Positions 13,201 through 25,623 of a stretch of 64,000 nucleotides of DNA are shown piece by piece (position 1 is the stretch's first letter; each line of letters begins with the position of its first letter). The DNA lies in the NCBI RefSeq assembly GCF_020509005.1, contig NC_063014.1:2294001-2358000 (forward strand). Direction: 5' to 3'. The notes beneath the pieces were generated by a model. That model saw only the letters and a list, made by a program, of their open reading frames with translations. It did no database searches and had not been told where the DNA came from. The position numbers were made by a program, and so were the translations under genes. The DNA is from Fulvia fulva (lineage: Eukaryota > Ascomycota > Dothideomycetes > Mycosphaerellales > Mycosphaerellaceae).

Positions 13201-14305
13201 ACCCGGAGTAGATATAGCGGCTTATAAAGTAGGTAAGGGCCGGAGACGGGGACAGGGCACTACACTTCCCCCTAATCTAGGATACGATCGGCATAATATA
13301 GATAACGCCGGAAGGGAAGGCGAAGGCGTTTGCCGACTACTTCTTTACGATATAGTTAACGGCCGACCTAACGGATATAGAGGGAACGATCTACTCGGAG
13401 CCACTCGATATATACTAGATAGTAGGCGAGGAGGAGATAAAGGAGATTATAGGAAAGCTAAAGGGCCGTAAGGCCCCGGGACCCGACGGTATCCTAAACG
13501 TCCTCCTTAAAGAATATAAAGAAGAGGTCGCCCTATACCTCGCCGAACTGTTTACGGCTTGCCTACGTAAAGGGTATTACCTATAGCTATTTAGGCGGTC
13601 CCTTATAGTCGTCCTAAAGAAGCTATAGAAGGAAGACTATATAAAGCTAAAGTCCTATAGGCCGATCGTACTCCTAAATACAATCGGAAAGATACTAGAG
13701 AAGGTAGTAGTAAGAAGCATTATATAGCTCGTCGAGGATAATAACCTACTCCTAGAGATATAGATAGGTAGTAGGAGTAAACGATCTACCGTAACGGCTA
13801 TAGAGCTTATTACCGAACAGGTTTATACTCTCTAGTACTATAGACGGAATAGAGTTATATTACTATTGTCTCTCGATATCTTAGGGGCATTCGATAACGA
13901 CTCCTACGAGCGACTCCTCTATATCCTACGGTAAAAAGGAATCCCGCGATAGGTAATAGGTTTTATAAACTCCTTCCTTAAGGAGAGAATAACGTAGATT
14001 GTCCTTAGGAAGCGAAAGGAGAGCAACCTTATATATATAGAATACGGGATTCCCTAGGGCTTAATACTATCCCCGATCCTCTTCTTAATCTTTATAGCGG
14101 ACCTAATCCTACTACTTACCTTACTATAGACGTCGGCCTTAGGGTTTGTCGACGATACGAATATCCTAGCCTAGTTAACGACGACCGAAGAAAACTACCG
14201 GCTACTTATAGAAAGACATGAGGTATATAAGGAATAGGTACGTCGATACGGCGCCCGTTTCGCCCCGGAAAAGTACTAGCTTATCTAATTTAGTAAGGTA
14301 AGAAC
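10283..14305 (+). mobile_element. LINE family E, 3'-truncated inside reverse transcriptase
   Basis: ORF1 remnants run to about 11,930 and include three successive CCHC-like knuckles (around 11,585-11,760) with some Cys changed to Tyr. ORF2 follows: endonuclease remnants from 12,060, then reverse transcriptase from about 13,430, with GKLKGRKAPGPDGI, LLSLDILGAFD, IPQGLILSPILFL and the catalytic FVDDTNILA near 14,145. The reading frame is lost at 14,305, where the tail of an inverted LINE A copy begins. So the 3' end is missing, which a normal LINE insertion would not produce; later rearrangement is implied. It is related to, but distinct from, LINE B in the RT blocks. Confidence 0.8.
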
Positions 14306-14689
14306 TCACTACAATATATAGATAGATAGATTTGTTATTCCCCTATTCTAGGGCCCTATTCGGCCTATATAGGTATATATCTATTGTTATATATAAAGGG
14401 AAACCCGAATAGGTAAAAACCCTTCCCGCCCCCGACTTCTCCTTATCTAGATTAGCTTTCCCTCTAAACGTACGTAGTCTATATCACTACCTAGTTAGCC
14501 CCCGCTTCTAGCCGGTCTCGTCGCGCTACGCCGTATCCTCTCTCCCTATACTACTCCTACTAGGCGGTACTATTCTAGCTAGCCCTTCTCTAGTATCTAG
14601 TTCGTAATACGCCGTAGGTCCTTAACGTTATTAAGAAGTGCCCTAATCGTCCGGTTTCTCGCCTTTACTATCTACTCCCCCCTTCCTAG
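14306..14689 (-). mobile_element. LINE A copy A2, 3' end piece
   Basis: Its reverse complement matches A1 from about 9,895 to 10,267, including the (CTAT)n tail, which lies at the low-coordinate end (TAGATAGATAGATTTG). The match ends at the left LTR of the Gypsy element. The 5' half of a similar copy resumes on the other side of that element at 20,850, but about 2.1 kb of LINE sequence between the two pieces is absent. Confidence 0.8.
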
Positions 14690-15078
14690 GAAGGCTAGAT
14701 ATTTATACGCGACCCTCGCGAGTGCGTGTCCCCGCATTAATAGGGCTAACCCGTACGAAGCCGCGCTTAGTAGCTTTGCTCAAAACCTTATTCTAACCTA
14801 CCCTACGTTCCGAGTCTTCTACGTGCTTCTTCTAGGGTCTAGCGTAGTCGCGGGTGCTCGCGGGAGTGCCGTAAGTCATATAGTCACGAGCCGAAGTAAA
14901 TCTGTTAAGGTTTAGTAGAGGGGTAAATTTGGAGGGCTGGGTCCCGTAGTAAATATTACGGGGCATATGATTCTTAGCGCTTATATACTAAGCTAGACTG
15001 TCACTTCTTAACGACTTCTAAGCACTCTAAGGCTCTTCTGTCCCTACCTTCTATACACTCTATAAGGAGACTATAATA
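14690..15078 (-). repeat. Left LTR of Gypsy 2 (3' LTR of the element)
   Basis: It is 389 bp and aligns end to end with 20461-20849. The differences seen are transitions of the RIP type. On the minus strand it starts TATTATAGTC, where the partner LTR has TGTCATAGTC, showing how the canonical TG end was altered. Confidence 0.88.
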
Positions 15079-15099
15079 GTAGCCCCCCCGAACAAAGCT

Positions 15100-18000
15100 A
15101 AGTTCCTACGAAGCCGTAGTAGTTCTATATATCGAGGATGTTCAGCTTCAGTACTAGGCCTAGGCCTAATATTATAGTCGATACACTATTAGTAAGCCCG
15201 GTCGAAGAGCTTAGATTCGAAGAGCCTACCGATGTTGACTTCTAGGCCGTCTACGCGGGCGTAGTATTCTTCGATTGCTTGACGATTAAAGATAATATAT
15301 TGGATAGGTTCCTATAAGGTATCCTACTTAGGGCAACCTTACTATTCGACTTTATACTTGATCGGCGGTAGTCCTTTAACGTCGTTAGGCTCTACGCGGA
15401 TTCCCCGGATCTTACGGACGGCATAGTCGTTAGAAGGTAGGTTAATAGGCTCGTCGACTTCTACTTTATCGGGAGGACCTAGTATGTCTTAGTTTTAGTT
15501 CGGGAATAGGTCCTTAGCCGACGGCCGAAGGCGTACGGGATAGAAGACGTCGTGGATCTTTATGTTCGTAGGAAGAGCTAGACGGTAGGCGTATAAACTA
15601 ATACGCTCGGTGATCTCAAAAGGACCTAGGTTCTTCTAGTTCAGCTTCTTAGAGGGGCGGTCCGTCTTAATGTTCTTAGAGTTAAGGTAGACTATATCGC
15701 CTACTTAGTAGTCGGGAGCTAGCTAGCGACGACGATTGGCTTGATCCTCGTAGATTGCTTATACGTACACTATCTCGTCGTGAACTTCTTTATAGATCTA
15801 TAAGAGTATAGTAGCGAACTCGTCTACTGCTTGCTCGTTTACGTCTTCGGTAGGCGGGAGAGGTTCTTCTAGTTCTATACCTATACGAGGGTAGTAACCT
15901 CTCGTAGTATAGAAGGGAGAGTAGCTAGTAGTCTCCGAGTCCTAGTTACGAGTAGCGAACTCCACCGTAGAGATATACTAAGGCCAATCCTTCTAGTAGT
16001 AGTCGACGAAGCAACGAAGGACCTGCTCGAGGATAGCGTTTGTAATTTCGGTCTGGCCGTCGGTCTGTAGCTAAAAACTAGTCGAGAGGTTATGCTTAAT
16101 GCCTAGGATAGTATATAGACGCTTCTAGAAGTACGAGATGAACTAGGTGCCTCTATTAGAGGTGATACTATCCGGGAGGCCTTGAAAGCGCTAGACGAAT
16201 TCGTAGAACAAGCGAGTAGTCTCCTTTACGGTTATACTCTAGCACGGGATTATATACCGGTCCTTAGAGTAACGGTCTACGATTACTAGAAGGGCCTTTG
16301 CTTTTACGCCGCTAAAGGTCTTACCGTAAGGAAGATCGGTGATGAAGTCTATAGTAATGTACTTCTACGGACGATTAGGAGCCGGGAGAGGGTATAAGAG
16401 ACCGTAGGGACGGTAGCGGTTAGCTTTAGCTCTTCGGTAAGTAGCGTAGTTTAGTACGTAGCGGCGGACGTCCTTCTAGGAATACGGCTACTAGTAACAC
16501 CTAGCGAGGAGCTTATAGGTCTTAGCTACGCCTAGGTGACCCCTAGAGGCGGAGTCGTAGATGATTTAAAGAATCTTAGCTCGGATATTAGAGCCTTCGG
16601 GCTACGGTACGTAAAGCTTCTTACGGAAGTAGACGATACCTTCCTAGAGCTCGTACTCGGATAGCGAGAAGCCCGGGAATGTCCTCGCGCTAGATTTAAG
16701 GGCCTAAACTAACTCTTAGGCGTCTATGTCGGCATCGTACGCTATTCGTACTCGTGCTATAATGCCTTCGGGCTGCTCCTTATTATTAAACCCCTTAAAG
16801 TCTGATTCGGATAAGCCGTCGGTCGTTACTAAGCCCTCTTTGTCGTCGTTCAAGTCCTTAGCGTCCGAGGCGTATTCTTTAGGCTCGGATTCATCGTCAC
16901 TCTCGTTAAGGTAGGTAGGAGCGAGCACGAGAGTAGCAAAGGAAGCGGCGAGCGTAGGCTAGCCGTTCGATAGGTACTCTCGAAGCTCGGAAGAGAGGTT
17001 GTGCTCTTTAATGACTTGTTGCCCTACGATTTGCCGGCCCCCTCTTCGATCAACTAGAGAGTTACTAGGGCGGCGGGTAAGGGCGTCGGCTATCGAGTTG
17101 GCCTTACCGGGCGTGTACGAGATCACGAAGTTGAACCGGGAGAGGAACTCGCTCTAGCGGGCCTAGCGACGATTAAGTAGCTTGCTCTTTATAAAGTAGA
17201 CGAGGTTCTTATAGTCGGAGCTTACTTGGACGGGCATAGTAGAGCCTTCGAGCTCGGGGCGCTACTCTTCGAAAGCTTTAACGATAGCGAGAAGCTCCTT
17301 ATCGTAGATCTCGTAGTTATACTCCGTAGCGGTCATCTTCTTAGAGAGGAAGGCGATAGGTAACTAGGGGGATTTAGGCGCGCGGCGTTATAGCAGGACA
17401 CCGCCTACTACGCCGTCGGATACGTCGGTCTCTACTCGGGTCTCTAGTTCGAAATCGAAGTGCTATAGAAGCGGGTTCTTAACAAACTTCGCTTTAAGCA
17501 AGTCAAAAGCCTCCTAGTATTCGTCGGTCTAGGCGAACTTCTCACCCTTACGCGTAAGCTTCGTCGAAGGGCGTACTACGCCCGAAAATACGTAGATGAA
17601 GCGGCGGTAGAAGTTAGTAAAGCCTAGGAAACCCTAGACCTCTTTGACGTTCGTAGGAGCATCCTATTCGACGATAGCGTCGATCTTCTCTTAGTCTATC
17701 TTAATGCCGTCTACGGTAATAATCAAACTAAGGAACTTGACTTCGGTCTTCTTAAACTCGTACTTGTCGATGTCGAGCTACAAGCCGGCGTCTACGAGCT
17801 TCTAAAGGACCTTATAGACGTGCTCGCGGTGCTCCTCCTTAGTCTCGCTATAGACTAGGATGTCGTCGATGTAGGCAGTATAGAACTAATCGAGGAACTC
17901 CTAAAGGATGTCGTTAATAAAGTTCTAGAAGGTACTAGGCCCGTTATAAACGCCGAAGGGCATAACGAGCGACTCGAACAGCCCGTAGCGAGTACGGAAG

Positions 18001-19060
18001 GCTATAAGATACTCGTGTCCTTCTACTATTCGTAACTTGTTAAACGTAGCGATAACATCGAGCTTAGTAAAGTACTTGGCCTTAGAGAGGCGCTCGAGCG
18101 TCTCCTAAATCAACGGTATTGGGTAGCGGTTCTTCTTTATAATAGCGTTTAAGCCTCGGTAGTCTACGTAGAAGCGTAGACTACTACCGGGCTTCTTAAC
18201 GAACATAACGGGACTACTAGCGCTAGAACGGCTCGCTCGAATAAACCCCTTCTTTAGGTTCTCTTCGAGGTATCTCTTAAGGACGATAAGCTCTTCTCGG
18301 GACATAGAATATAACGGTCCGAACGGTGTCTCTACACCTTCTTCTAGCTCAATCTTGTGGTCGTAAGGGCGATAAGGAGGCAGCTCGTCTACGGCTTTAG
18401 TATCGAATACGTAGAGGATGTAGTGTGCCTAAGGAGGGACCTTCGTAGCAGGGTCGGTAGGTATACGCTTCTTATCGAGCTTCTCGAGGGCGATGTCGAT
18501 ATCGCGGAGAGAGGCGGCGAAGACTTAAGCTTTAGGCTACTTAGTAGTAGTAGTGAAGGTAGCGGCGTTTACCTAGAAGATCTTAGTATACTTAGGACCG
18601 CGCTAAGGCGGCGGAGAAGGCGGAGGTACCGGAGGAACTTCTAGAGGGAAGCTAATAGTAAGGGAAGTCTAGTCGATAATAGGTCGGTGTCGTCTAAACT
18701 AGGGGAGGCCGAGGATAAACTTCTAATACGGTAGGGACGTAAGGAAGCTAGTGATCGACATACGCTTACCTCCGAGGGTGATTAACGTGTGTATAATATG
18801 AGTAATCTTACTAGTAGTAGTCTCCGTGCCGTTAAAGAGTTCAAGGGTACGAGGGTACTTTAGTTCCTAGGGTTCGAGGTTAAGAGAGGTCGCGAGTTTA
18901 TAGTCTATAAAAGACTCGCCTAGTGCGCTAGTGTCTATAAGAGTGAGATTGGAAGAAGAGAGTTTCTTTAAGCCGATATTTATATTCGTGACGAACGGTT
19001 TATAAGCGTAGTCCTTACCCGTCCCGTCGTATAGGTCTAGCTATACTATATTGATCCTTA
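15100..19060 (-). pseudogene. Gypsy 2 pol (protease, RT, RNase H, integrase), interrupted by stops
   Basis: One minus-strand frame runs nearly the whole length. The protease block TLIDTSALGES lies at about 18,944. Reverse transcriptase lies around 18,305-17,600: [33 protein letters not shown], and the catalytic YIDDILVYSE near 17,860. RNase H has ETDVSDGVVGGVL and YDKELLAIV near 17,300. Integrase has the conserved core from about 16,360 (ITIDFITDLPYG, then DRYSKD), a QTDGQTEITNAILEQ block near 16,040, and a C-terminal VGDIVYLNSKNIKT block near 15,700. The frame is offset from gag by -1, as in many Gypsy elements. Most in-frame stops are TAG where Gln or Trp is expected. Confidence 0.88.
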
Positions 19061-19084
19061 ACTTCTTTCCTCTCTTCACTTTAG

Positions 19085-20284
19085 GTAAACGTTGTTCTTA
19101 GTCTTTATCGCGTCGATAAGGAAGACCTAGGCTTTTTCCTACTTAGCGGGAGTAGTAGGAGTAGGCTCGATAGCGCCGACAGCGCCGCGAACCGGGTTAC
19201 GGGCGTTACGGGTAGCGAGCTACGGACAGTTAGCTACGATATGGCCTAGACCGCCGTAGTAGGTACAGAGTCCGGCCTAGCGACGGCGAAGCTTCTCTTC
19301 GAGAGTAAGCTTACCGTTAACGAGGCCCTAGACTCGAGGGACGGCGGCACTAGCGCTAAGATCTATAGCGTTACCTATAGAGACGGGAGGGAGAGCCGTA
19401 GGAGCGGCGGCGCCTAGTAGAGTAGCGAAGTGGCTTCCGGGACTACGAGGCTAACGACCTTAAGAACGGGAAGCGAGGAGAGAGGCGGTGTATTTTATAT
19501 TAGAGTCGAGGCGCTAGTAGGTCTCGACGAGCTCACGGAAGCTTATAGTACCGACGTCCTTATCCTCGAGGGCTCGAAGAAGCTCTACTAATAAACCACG
19601 GCGGAGAGTGCTCTTCTTAGTCTCTTCGTTATAGCCGGTGAGCCCGATATCGCGGTTAAAGGCCGCGAGGTACTCGGCGAAGCTCTTGCTCTTCTAGAGG
19701 AGGCTATAGATAGCGTTCTAGGCGGTGGCTCTACGGTCTAGATCACTAAAGGTAGCACGGAGGTCCTATATTAAGGTAAGGACGTCCGGGTAGCCGATAG
19801 TCTACGTAGCGTTGTCGATATAGTGTTATACCTAAGCCGCGGCGTCTCCCCGAAGGAGGGAGAAGACGTACGTAACTTTGTCCTTCTCTTACGGAAAGTG
19901 GTCGGCATTAGCTAATAGCTTAATAGTGAGCTGTGTCTTAAATGCCTTAAACTTACTCTTATTACCGTCGAACTCGTCTAGGTCGTTAACCTTCTTAGAG
20001 AAGTACTAGCGGCGGTTGTCGTCGGCGTACGGGGCGAGGTTCTAGAAGGTGTTTATAATACCTTAAAGGTATGTTACTTAGTTGTTTGCTTGCTCGACCT
20101 ACTAGGCGGTCTCGCGGAAAGAGGAGACGGTACGGTTAATAAGAGCGTAGGCGGTGTCGGGGTTAGCGTTTGCCTAGGTACCGAAGGTAGCGGCGTTCGA
20201 GAAGGGGATATTAGTCCACTTACTAAAGTAGAATAGAGTGTCTTAGTTGTCGAGGTTAACACCTCTATCGGTAGCGTGGTCACC
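19085..20284 (-). pseudogene. Gypsy 2 gag, interrupted by stops
   Basis: The gag frame reads LDEFDGNKSKFKAFKTQL near 19,984, a standard fungal Gypsy capsid start. It continues through LRGDAAA, YIDNATQTIGYPDVL and FNRDIGLTGYNEETKKSTL to a single zinc knuckle near 19,267, whose second Cys reads Tyr (CTYYGGLGHIVANC). Gag packages the element RNA. The frame is one base off from pol, with an overlap near 19,050, so a -1 frameshift was probably used to make Gag-Pol. The start codon is not preserved. Confidence 0.8.
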
Positions 20285-20460
20285 TATAAGGATAACTCGA
20301 GTAGTTAACGGTTTGTTAGTCTTTTGTGATGTTAGGGCAAGAGCCTAGCCTATAAGATATAAGGGTGAAAGCGAGAATATAGGTACGAAGTACAGATACA
20401 AAAGGGTATAGTATGATTACTATATAAAACAAAAGACGAAGAAAGTAAGAGAGGCCTAGG

Positions 20461-20849
20461 GAAGGCCAGATATTTATACGCGACCCTCGCGAGTGCGTGT
20501 CCCCTTATTAATAGGGCTAACCCGTACGAAGCCGCGCTTAGTAGCTTTACTTAAAACCTTATTCTAACCTGCCCTACGTTCCGAGTCTTCCACGTGCTTC
20601 TTCTAGGGTCTAGCGTAGTCGCGGGTACTCGCGGGAGTGCCGTAAGTTATATAGTTACGAGCCGAAGTGAATCTGTTAAGGTTTAGTAGAGGGGTGAATT
20701 TAGAGGGCTAGGTCCCGTAGTAAATGTTACGGGGTATATAATTCTTAGCGCTTATATACTAAGCTAGACTATCACTTCTTGACGACTTCTAAGGACTCTA
20801 AGGCTCTTCTGTCCCCACCTTCTATACACTCTATAGGGAGACTATGACA
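20461..20849 (-). repeat. Right LTR of Gypsy 2 (5' LTR of the element)
   Basis: It is 389 bp, paired with 14690-15078. On the minus strand it starts TGTCATAGTCTCCC and ends AAATATCTGGCCTTC. It keeps slightly more CA/TG than the left LTR. Confidence 0.88.
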
Positions 20850-23240
20850 GTATGCCTCCCTATATACGTTCTAGGCCTCCTCGCTATAGCTACTCGTCTA
20901 TACCCGGCGGGCTCTCCTTACTTCTCTTACTACCGTAGTGTACTTCGGCGTCTAGTATAGTTTAGACTATGTCGTTAGTTAGGTAAGCGGAACGTAAAGT
21001 AAGGTCGCTTTTCTTATTTTGTCTATTAACCCTTAGACTACCTCGTCTATCTCGTCTTTACTAATATATTACTACTACGCGATCTAGACTAGCCTCTCGG
21101 AGTTATCGAGGTACGCCTAGATATTAGCCTAGTAGGCCTTTCCCTAGTTTAGCTTAGGGATTCTCGCTAGTGTACGTTATATCTATGTCGTAATAGAGGT
21201 CCTAACTAGTATATAGTCTAATAACGCCTCGAGTATATATTCGATCCTATAGTAGGTTACCGTATAGTAGTAGCTATCTAAGATCTAGGAGAGGTCGATC
21301 GTGCCTTAGAGTCCCCCTCTCTTCTAGGTGCCTAGGTCCTTCGGGGTATTAAGGGCAATTACGTTACTCGCTATTAAGTCGAGTACTTCGTCGGCTATAG
21401 GGTGCGGCTATATAAGGCTTTCCTAGGAAGGGTAGTATACGTTAAAGTCTCCTACTACGATATAGCACCCTTATCTCTTAAGCGTACTGTCTAGGTGTCT
21501 ATAGATCCCTAGGTCGCGGCTAGACCTTAAGGCTAGCGGTTATATATATAGGTTGTGTATCTAGGTACTACTTACGTAGAGGGAGGTAATATTGCCCCCG
21601 CCTTCTTCGTCTACGTAGTATACTACCTCCTAGTCGGATTCTAGTATGTCCTTACTAACATAGAAGTACGTACGGGGTCTACCGTCGCCTCGTAGGTATG
21701 TCGTATAGCCTAGTAACTTATAGGTCGTTAGTCTCTTATAGTACGGGTTAATCTATAGCTCCTAGATTACTAGGACGTAGTAGACGTATAGGTCCGCCTT
21801 ATATAGGAAATAGTTCTAGACTATATCCCTACTATAGTTGACGTTATACTAGATGATACTAAGCGTGTCGAGGCTAGTTATCGGTATTAATAATCATTTC
21901 CTCTATAGCGTCCTATGTCCTACTGCCTTATACGTCCTAGTCTACGCCTATCGGCTATATACTAAAGGGGAGCCGGGCCTAGTTAGATTCCCTCGCCGTA
22001 GCTAGTAGGGCACGTGGCCTCCCGTACGCCCTAGGTTACGTATCCTTTATATCGTTCTCGGCCCTAGGGCGCTTATACCCGACCGCCGCTAGCTAGTTCC
22101 GGTATAGGCTAGCCTTACGGTCGCCGTAGAATCTTAGGGCGACGGTTCTGTTTATAATTGCCTTGTTTTTCGTTAGTTTCCGCTATAGGCATTCCGCGCT
22201 ATACGATAGGTAGTGCCCCGGACAGATCGCGTACCGTCTTGTAGCCGATATATAGTCCCTAGATATATAGTCTCCTATATAGTTCGAGTAGGCCTACATA
22301 TTTATATACGTATAGGTTTAGTGTCTATACTACTAGTATTTGAAGCATTAGAGGATACGGAAGGATAAGGAGTGCTTTTCTACTATCTTAAGGCTATATT
22401 ACTAGATCAGGCCTTATTCTATTACTAGATCCGCCGCTTTCGCGTCTTATAGCTATACGATTAGCGCCGAGGCCTTCTTACCTTCTAGCCATTTCCTATA
22501 GAGCCAAGTCGCCTTCTAGATTAGAGAGTTAAGAGTGACCGGGTTGTCCTCTTAGAGAGCACGTAAGTGACCTTAGTTAGTTAGGTCGAACTCCTTAGGT
22601 ATACCGTAGACTAGGATCGTAAATTGCTTCGTTAAGACCTTCGCTAATACCGTAACCTTAGATGCCTACTATAGCTATGCCTCTAGGTACCTCCTAGTAG
22701 TAGTAGAGCTAGTATAGATCTATAGAGTACCGTTAGATTGTTAGTTCACTACGACTACCCCTAGTCAGTTGATTCGTTAGGCGAGCTCCTTGTTCGACAG
22801 CTTCGTAACTTCGGCCTAGTCTTCCTTTACTATAATGCGGATCGTGACTACATCGTACGTTAGGCGGGGGCCTAGTACTAATACCGCGACCGATACCTAG
22901 CTATAGGGGTGTTGATTCCGGGTGGCCTTACTAATCGCCTAGGACGTCGTCCTTATTTCTTACTACCCTCGGTAATACGATAGTATAAGCGCCGTACGTA
23001 GCTAAGTGATCATTACCTATAGAGACCGGTATAGGAGCTAATCGTTAGTTTCTATACTTTTTGCGTCCTCTATAAGTTGCTACTAGTTGTCTTAGGGGAG
23101 CTTCGCCTATAGAGCCGTAGGCGCCGTCCGTACCGTAGCCTAGGCTACTATTACCTAGGAGCTACCTAATGTAGCTAGGCACCTCCGCGGCGTTTAGAGC
23201 TAAAGAAACAGGGTGAAGAAAACTTCAAGCTGTCTACCCT
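20850..23240 (-). mobile_element. LINE A copy A2, 5' half
   Basis: The reverse complement matches A1 from about 7,812 back to about 5,430, covering the 5' UTR, ORF1 and the endonuclease part of ORF2 (GDFN block near 21,450). It starts at the LTR edge and stops in the 5' UTR (CTTCAAGCTGTC), short of the full 5' end seen in A3-A5. A half copy that lacks the 3' end cannot arise by ordinary LINE insertion, so it is probably the remainder of a copy broken by rearrangement. Its inner breakpoint is almost the same as in copy A5 (60,546). Confidence 0.85.
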
Positions 23241-23757
23241 AATAGTAGGATATGGCCTCGAAGATAGGTACCTTCGGTAGTAGAATAGGCGACTTTGTTA
23301 ATAGCTCGATAACTAGTTATAGAATATATTATGTCCCTTAATCTTGTTCTTACGGACCTAGAGAGGGCCGGAGCGGTAGTCGTAGGGTTACGTTATATAT
23401 ATTCTCTATTAGAATTACTTAATCGCTAATATTACTTCGTGATATAGATACCCCCTTTATAATTAGTGCTATTGAATCTACGTATACGCTTTGCTTTAGG
23501 CCTCTTTATATAACGACTAGTATTACGCTTATAACGGTAATAATATAGTATTAATTACTCTACCTTCGACTTTAGACGGCTCTTCTCCTACGGCTCCTAT
23601 ACCTTATCTCTCTACGGCTATAACGTTCGAAATTAGATAGGGATAAGTATTAGAAGCTTACTATTAATAAGTCTATTTAAGCTAAGAGAATATTATCTAC
23701 CTACTATAGTACTATCTAGTATTATCTACTTCTTAGACTTTAGTAGATTAAATAGTA
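23241..23757 (-). mobile_element. Gypsy gag zinc-knuckle segment (family G)
   Basis: The minus-strand translation shows two RIP-altered CCHC knuckles (reads like YYYRYKRNT...RYIKRP and NYKGGIHITK, with Tyr for Cys). The part from 23,390 to 23,757 is the reverse complement of 41,002-41,365 with few differences. It abuts the pogo element at 23,758, exactly as the second copy abuts the pogo element ending at 41,001. The protease that should follow is missing because the LINE A2 piece begins at 23,240. Confidence 0.7.
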
Positions 23758-25623
23758 ACGTGCTTTACTACCGAGCGGGCTATACTACCGAGCGGGCTAC
23801 TTTTACTAAGAACTATACTACTTCTACTTTCATTACGACGGTATTTTAATACGACGACATCCTATAGAATCGTTACTAGGAGGACAATTCCTCTTTAGAT
23901 TCTTCGCTATCTAGTAAGTATACTTGATAGGTACGTACGTTATACCCCGACTCGCTATATCGCTTATAGCGTCGTAGCCTTAGTACTAGCCAAACACTAT
24001 CTAGCGACTCTCTACTCACTTCCTGCCTCCTAGTACCCTCTAGAGGTATCAATTACGACGCCTTATCGAAGGTTAGAGACCCTCTAGACTAAATATACTT
24101 GCGCTTTCGTGCTTTTCGCTATATAAGGGCCTCGTTAGACTTGCGTAGCTTACTAATCTCGCTTCGTATAAGAGCTATCTAATGCGCTATCTCTCTACTC
24201 CCTTTTATAAGCTAATACACCCCTTCCTATAACGAGTTTGGCGATAAACCTGCCCGGGCACGCATTTTGTTCGTTAGTAGTGTCGATTAAGAGTCGAATT
24301 CTTTTGTAGTTCGTAGTGTCTTCGACTCCTAAGGGGTAGAGTCCGGAGCTAGAGGGGTTAGCGTACGTAGCTTAACATTAAGCTTGTCTATTACTACCTA
24401 TAGATTGAATAGAACTAAACCAGCGCCTCTGAAGCTCGATAGGATGTTCTCCTATCTAAATACAGCGTCATAGGCTGCCCGGAAGGCGCGTAGGAACTCT
24501 ACTTTGTCAATATAAGTGATACGCTAGCGTGCTAAGCCCGAGAGCTAAGCACCGTATACCTTCTTTAAAGGCGAATAGCAACCTACATCTAATAGCTAGA
24601 GTAAGTACGAGGCGTGCGATGGCATATATAGGGCCAAGATCTTGTATTCCTTATATAGATTCTAGAATGCCTTCGAGTTGTAGCTCTCGTAGCTATCAAT
24701 AATAAGCAGTCTCTATACCCTAGTTATATAAGCTATAGTATACTTCTAGAAATGCTCTAGCTACCGTATACCGAACTCATTGTTAGTCCAGCCGTTCTCT
24801 ATTAGCCCGATTGTCTAGTCTAGACCTAAGTTGCCGTCTTAGTACTAGGTACTAATGTGCTATTTGCCTATAAGGATGACGTAGGGTAGGAGCGCTATTC
24901 CGTCTATATAGATAGTCTTAATTACTGTTACCTATTCTCTATTACCCTATTAAACGACCTTCCTCTTTCTACTACGCCTTTCTAAACCCGTAACGACGCT
25001 CTAAGACGTAATGACACCTATTATAAACCCTGTCTTATCGAAGTTATAGGTGTCCTAGTTAAGGATGCTATACTTCTCCTTTATATTACGTATAAGTAAG
25101 AACTACCTCTCGATAACGTCTAGATCTTCTATTAGGGCTCGCTAACGATCGTATCTACGTGTTATACGAACCTTTAGCTTACGATACCGTCTAATAAACC
25201 TGTCTATCTAATTAAGACTAGCGGGCTTAAGACCCTTCTCTTATAGTAATGAATCGGCCATTGCTCGTACACTAGCCTTTAATAGCGGGAAACCTCTAAG
25301 ATCTAGCTCGAGTATATACTTAAGTATTACCCTCTCTTCTAGCTCTATAAGCTTCTTCGAATTAGGCTCGTAGTCACCCCGAGGAGGTCGTCTATTTAAT
25401 CGATACCCTAGTGTAGTTCGAGACGCGTCGTATACCTTTATAGCAAGTCGATTCGTAATTGTCGCGTCGCGTTTCGTAGCCTGGACAGCTAAGGTCAGTT
25501 TAGCCTCGTTTGAAGACAATACACGCTATAATAGTGGTTATATAGCTATATCTATAGAAGTAGTATAGTTCTTAGTAAAAGTAGCCCGCTCGGTAGTATA
25601 GCCCGCTCGGTAGTAAAGCACGT
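23758..25623 (-). mobile_element. pogo-type DNA transposon, family P1, copy 1 (full length)
   Basis: The element is 1,866 bp, flanked by TA on both sides (23,756-23,757 and 25,624-25,625), the usual Tc1/mariner target duplication. The ends are inverted repeats starting ACGTGCTTTACTACCGAG, each with two tandem 17-bp units of the type CCCGCTCGGTAGTATAG. One minus-strand transposase gene fills the interior. Copy 2 (39,136-41,001) has exactly the same length. Confidence 0.92.
23876..25519 (-). pseudogene. pogo P1 transposase, RIP-inactivated
   Basis: About 548 codons. The N-terminal 92 residues are open (MSSNEAKLTLAVQ... from a TTG codon; the true ATG is not visible) and resemble a helix-turn-helix DNA-binding region. 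The CENP-B-like middle and DDE domain follow with internal TAG codons. The first catalytic block reads NFDKTGF, where the family has DETGF, a Glu-to-Lys change expected from G-to-A. The second reads LLIIDSYES, with Ser for Gly, and the third reads LLDVGCYSPLK. The changes disable it. The terminal TAG at 23,876 may itself be a former CAG, so the C-terminus may extend. Confidence 0.82.

Larger units (their letters stand above)
14690..20849 (-). mobile_element. Gypsy retrotransposon 2, complete with two LTRs
   Basis: The element is 6,160 bp with 389-bp LTRs at each end and gag and pol between them on the minus strand. Pol order is protease, RT, RNase H, integrase, which defines Ty3/Gypsy. A G-rich tract directly inside the left LTR (15,079-15,090; Gs on the minus strand) fits the polypurine tract. 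It is the least mutated large element of the RIP-affected parts: RT, RNase H and integrase motifs are intact, and most defects are single TAG codons. The flanks are both LINE A sequence on the minus strand, but no target-site duplication is visible. Confidence 0.92.

Noticed and set aside
18357..18644. 95-codon plus-strand open frame
   Set aside because: Antisense to Gypsy 2 pol; Arg-rich shadow of the real minus-strand protein.
20074..20283. 69-codon minus-strand open frame
   Set aside because: Off-frame shadow of Gypsy 2 gag; the gag frame is another one and carries the capsid and zinc-knuckle motifs.
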